This document shows positions 60,497-64,000 of a stretch of 64,000 bases of DNA, piece by piece. Position 1 is the stretch's first letter; each line of letters starts with the position of its first letter. A program made the translations under genes and the position numbers. Source of the stretch: Cryphonectria parasitica EP155 (lineage: Eukaryota > Ascomycota > Sordariomycetes > Diaporthales > Cryphonectriaceae). The DNA lies in NCBI RefSeq assembly GCF_011745365.1, contig NW_024468909.1, positions 3,472,001 through 3,536,000 of the forward strand. The letters are read 5' to 3'. The notes below the pieces were generated by a model. It searched no databases, had not been told where the DNA came from, and saw only the letters and a list, made by a program, of their open reading frames with translations.

Positions 60497-61014
60497 GTTT
60501 GCTCATGACACGTTTGTATTTGCTTTCCTATAGAGAGATAGGCTCCGATTTGAGGGACAGGCGTCCAGTGTTTTTCAAAGGGAGGGGTAAAAGCTCATGG
60601 TTTCAACAACGGTAGTTTTGCATGTGCCGGGAAGAGCGAAGCGTGTCGCTTGATCTCAGAATTCAACTTGATGATTCCCCCATTTGACAGGTCGAGATGA
60701 CTTGTAAATAGCGAGCTCCGTCGTCCCAGACAGAAAGAATCGAATTTCCCCAACGGAGGAAGCCCCTCCACTTGCATCGAACTCAAACAGAGAGACTTCT
60801 GCAGTCACACAACGAAACATGCTCCAGGGCCTGGTCTTGAGATCAGTTGAGATCTCGAGGGCGCTGAGCATCCGTTTCCAAATTGCATATCCAGTGACAA
60901 GATATCGCAGGGCACTTAGCATCTCTTGGGCCTGAACAAGGCAGCAAGCCAAACCCAGCGCAAATTGTCTCTCAATGCCATTTTGAGGTCTCGGGCATTG
61001 CCGTGATTGGTTTA
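60497..61014. other. Convergent intergenic region, 0.5 kb
   Basis: Lies between the 3' ends of adenosine kinase (+) and the EST1/SMG7-like gene (-). No gene seen. Confidence 0.6.
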
Positions 61015-64000
61015 TCATCTCTTGGGCTTTGGATGATCATCAGCGAGCGCGCTCTGGAATGTCATCTGATCATGCGCATCAACTTGCTGGACTCCAGCTG
61101 CCATCGCAGTGCCCTTCATGGCATTGCGGAAGTGCGTTGGGTCGTCCTTCGTTACAATGTCACCTCGTCCGTATGCTGTAGTCGCATCAAAAACGTGGCC
61201 ATCGCTCGCCGTGCCGAAGTTGTTGGGCTGGTGATACTGGGCCCAATTGCTCGGTTGTGCACCGTAGGTCTGGTAGTTAGCAAGAGCATCTCGCTGACCA
61301 AGACCGCGCTCGGGACTCGCTCCAGGCAGGCCGAAGGGGCTGTTGACGGCTGGCAGTCCCGATGCGTTCTGGGAAAATGCGGTCGAGAAGGAACTATTGC
61401 CCCACTCAAATCCTGGAGGCGATGGCATCTTTCCTTTCAGGTCAACATTCTCAGACCCTGCTGCGGTCCGATAGGCACGAACATCGTCCTTTGCCGACAG
61501 GAAAGGCGAGGCTCCACTGCTGTCGGCAGAGCCGCCAAGTCTCTGTCTCGAGTGCCCAAAGCTACCACGAGCGGACCCGGAGACACCAGACGAGGAACCC
61601 CCGGGTCGCAGGGCGCTCTGGCCATATGGACTCCCAAATAGCGTACCGCTCACGGCTGGGAAGAGCTGTTCCTCTGAATCACTTTGTGGTCGAGAGCCGG
61701 GACCGAAGGCCGGGACAGAAGGGTTGAAGGTAGATGTGCGAGAGCGCGACATGTGAATAGGGGAGACAGCCTGTTGAGGCGTAGTCGTCGCACTCGTCCG
61801 GCCACCGACAGATCTTGACGCGTTGGCAGGTGCATCCCACTGGAAAGGAGGACTGGCCCTGTCAAAGACACCAGCGCCACCATGGAGTTGCCTGGGCACA
61901 CTGCCGAAGATTTGGTCGGCGATGCCAGGGTTTATGTCATGAGGCGGACCGCGCTGTGCACCTGCAAAGTCTGGCTGGGCCCGAGTACCAAAGTCTGGGG
62001 TGTCATCGTCCAAGAGATTGTCCACCATATTCTCGATGCGAGCTTCGAGACTCAGGTCCGACTCCGTCTCTCCAATGTCATTTGCCCCTGGGTTACTGTA
62101 CACAGCACTGTTCTCATGTAAAATTCCAGAGCCGGACGGAGCCCTAATATGGTCTAAGCCACTATTGCCCTGAGTAACCGCGGTTTGTCCGCCAATGTTT
62201 CTACCGCCACTGACATGCTGCTGTGGACGCGCATCCTGAGAAGAGCCGAGACTGCGAAACTGTCCTTGGAGCTGGTCAATGTCTTGATCTGTGGGTTGCA
62301 AGTCGTTCACGGGGCCTTGGGCGAGCATCGGTGGCTTCCCGCCTTCCAGGTAGGAGACAGTGATTGCGCCGCCCAATTCTTGGGAGGTGGAAGTGTTGAT
62401 GCTTAGCGGAAATCGTTCATCAAATGCAAGAGACAGTCCACAGCCCATCAAGTCAAATATACGACTCAACATCTCCTGCTCAGAGCTGCTCTTCGGGTTA
62501 CCGCTGTCCTCCCAGTGAATTTTGAGGGTACCTTTGTCCGATTCGTGTTGGAGACGGCACATCGCCGGGAGGCCAGGGTCATCGAACGGCTTCATTCCCA
62601 GCGCTACTTCATCTTCGACAAGGAGGTAGGGCGACGGCGCCATCGTGTTGCCTGTGAATTCTTTTGCGACCACTGTCAAGGTCTGGGCAAGAGCTCGGTA
62701 CATGTCAAAGACGTATGAGCCCAAATGCTGCTGGTAGTCGACGATGTCGTTACGATAGATGTAAAGCCAAGCCATGTAGATGCGTGCTAGAGGTAGCGCA
62801 GTCTCGGTGAAAGCACTGAACTCCTGAGAACCATCCGAAGTAGTGCCTCTCTTGGTGGATTCGTCTTGTGCAGGGGGAGCAGTCTTGACAAATTCTTCTA
62901 GCTCAGAAAGTAACAGGCGGGAGATGGCCAGGATCCATCGGACGTTCAGCCTCAAGATGAATTGACAAGAAGCAGACGCCTTGAGGCTCCACTCCTTCTC
63001 AATCTTGGATTTCGCAACCCAGTACGCTGCAATATTGACAAGTACCATCTTCAAGATGAGAGGCAAAGAGCCTGGCTTCTTGAGCGTGATATCCAGTCGG
63101 TGCAAGACCTCCTCCTCTAGCTCAGGGGGAAAGTCATCTCCCTTGTACAAGCGCGCATGAAGCTTGGTGAACCAGTTGGCAAAAGCCTCGTTTGGATCGG
63201 GAGGACCAGAGCGCTTGCTGGGTGTGGATGGCTGTAGGAGCTTTTTGAACTCCTGCTCCAGGTTGGCTGCCGCGTTAGGATGCGGGGTCTCGATAGCTCG
63301 CGCGCGGTAGAGGTGGTAGACGATATGCAGGTGGTTGTCATCCTCGAGAATTCCAAGCTGATGATGTGCAGCGCCATGAGTGGGCTTCAGATCGTTGGCA
63401 AGTTCGTAGAAGAGTACAGCAGTCTTCAGGCCATCCGGTCGCGGACGTGCCTTATTTCTCCAGCGCGAGATGTCTCCCAGGTGGAGGAGCGTCGCGTGGA
63501 ACGACTTTTCGACCGCGTCGGCAGGAATGGTGGCGCTCTGGGACTCGTCGACAGCAGGAGCCTGTAGCTCCAGAAGGCGGTTGATCCTTGGAATCTGGGG
63601 CATCCCATGGAGAGCCTCAAGACGCTGAAAGTAACCCTTGTAGAACAAAAGAGCCGTCTTTAAATAATTATTGTAAAGTTTCTCCACCTTGCGCTTCGTC
63701 ACGACGTGCTGCTGACCCTTGAGGTTGCCGTAGATGAGGTCACGATAGGCCTGGTTAACGAACGTGTGGAGTTTCCACATGACCTCTTCGGCGTCCTGCT
63801 CGAAGGTGAATCGAGGGTCTTGCGAGATGGTGTAGACAAAGCGGAGGCGAAACCTGTTACTGGGTCAGGACTTGTGCGGTCGTCGCGATGGGTCGCATTT
63901 CACGTACTCGGCCAAGCCGCTTTCCAGCTTGCTCAGCTGTTCCTCCTCGGTCTTTCCGCTGTTTCCCTTCTTCAGGCTCTCGATCTCGCGAATGATCTTC
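61015..64000 (-). CDS. EST1/SMG7-like protein with DNA/RNA-binding domain (5' end off window)
   Basis: Two exons are visible, complement(join(61015..63853, 63908..>64000)); the 54-nt intron (GTACGT donor, AACAG acceptor) rebuilds SGLAEFRLRFVYTISQDPRF. At least 977 residues are present and the N-terminus lies beyond the right edge. EST1/SMG5-7 proteins join an N-terminal 14-3-3-like tetratricopeptide fold to a helical-hairpin domain and act in nonsense-mediated decay or telomerase recruitment. Visible marks: KALYNNY-type helices (KLYNNYLKTALLFYKGYFQRL), FHATLLHLGDISRWRNKAR with the conserved basic loop, KTAVLFYELANDLKPTHGAAHHQLGILE, and a helical repeat region to about residue 430 of the visible part. 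The C-terminal ~450 residues are Ser/Gly/Gln/Pro-rich and probably disordered, with no PIN domain, so SMG7/EST1-like rather than SMG6. Which of the two functions applies cannot be told from sequence. Confidence 0.85.

Overview
The window looks like nuclear DNA of a filamentous ascomycete (Pezizomycotina, most likely Sordariomycetes). Coding exons are C/G-rich at third positions. Introns are short (54-287 nt), with GTAAGT/GTGAGT-type donors and CAG/TAG acceptors. Intergenic spaces are long and rich in microsatellites and homopolymers. The gene set also fits: an RTA1-family membrane protein, a Ser/Thr-rich GPI-type wall protein, long glutamine-rich regulators and DUF5672 proteins. There are no operons, no tRNA or rRNA I can support, no CRISPR and no recognisable transposon. 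Species cannot be fixed from this sequence.

Layout. 0-9 kb (all minus): 5' part of a mitochondrial IBA57/CAF17-like Fe-S protein (cut by the window edge), a three-exon Gln-rich nuclear-type protein (946 aa), and a bZIP transcription factor (628 aa). 9.0-18.1 kb: a 9.1-kb stretch with no convincing gene. 18-28 kb: an SMP-30/gluconolactonase-like hydrolase (+), a protein N-terminal methyltransferase of the NTM1 family (+), an LMBR1-type membrane protein (-) and an aldehyde dehydrogenase (+). 28-36.7 kb: a C2H2 zinc-finger regulator (-), a 4.4-kb gene-free stretch and a DUF5672 protein (-). 39-43 kb: a second, divergently transcribed DUF5672 paralogue (+) and the Sar1 exchange factor SEC12 (-). 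43-53 kb: mostly intergenic, with one low-confidence small gene, a GPI-type cell-wall protein (+) and an RTA1-family protein (+). 53-64 kb: a WHIM-like chromatin protein (-), ribosomal protein uL2 (+), adenosine kinase (+) and an EST1/SMG7-like protein (-, 5' end beyond the window).

For every multi-exon gene I joined the exons by hand and checked that the summed exon length is divisible by three and that the reading frame stays open across the joints. Several long open frames begin at non-ATG codons; I moved those starts to the first convincing ATG.

The genes are a mix of housekeeping functions (translation, secretion, purine salvage, Fe-S assembly, RNA surveillance) and regulators. No pathway cluster or obvious new defence or mobile system is visible. 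The more unusual signals are: a strand switch in long G versus C homopolymers near 20-21 kb; a perfect 13-bp-arm hairpin at 46.4 kb; presequence-like in-frame extensions upstream of two metabolic enzymes; and a head-to-head pair of diverged DUF5672 paralogues.
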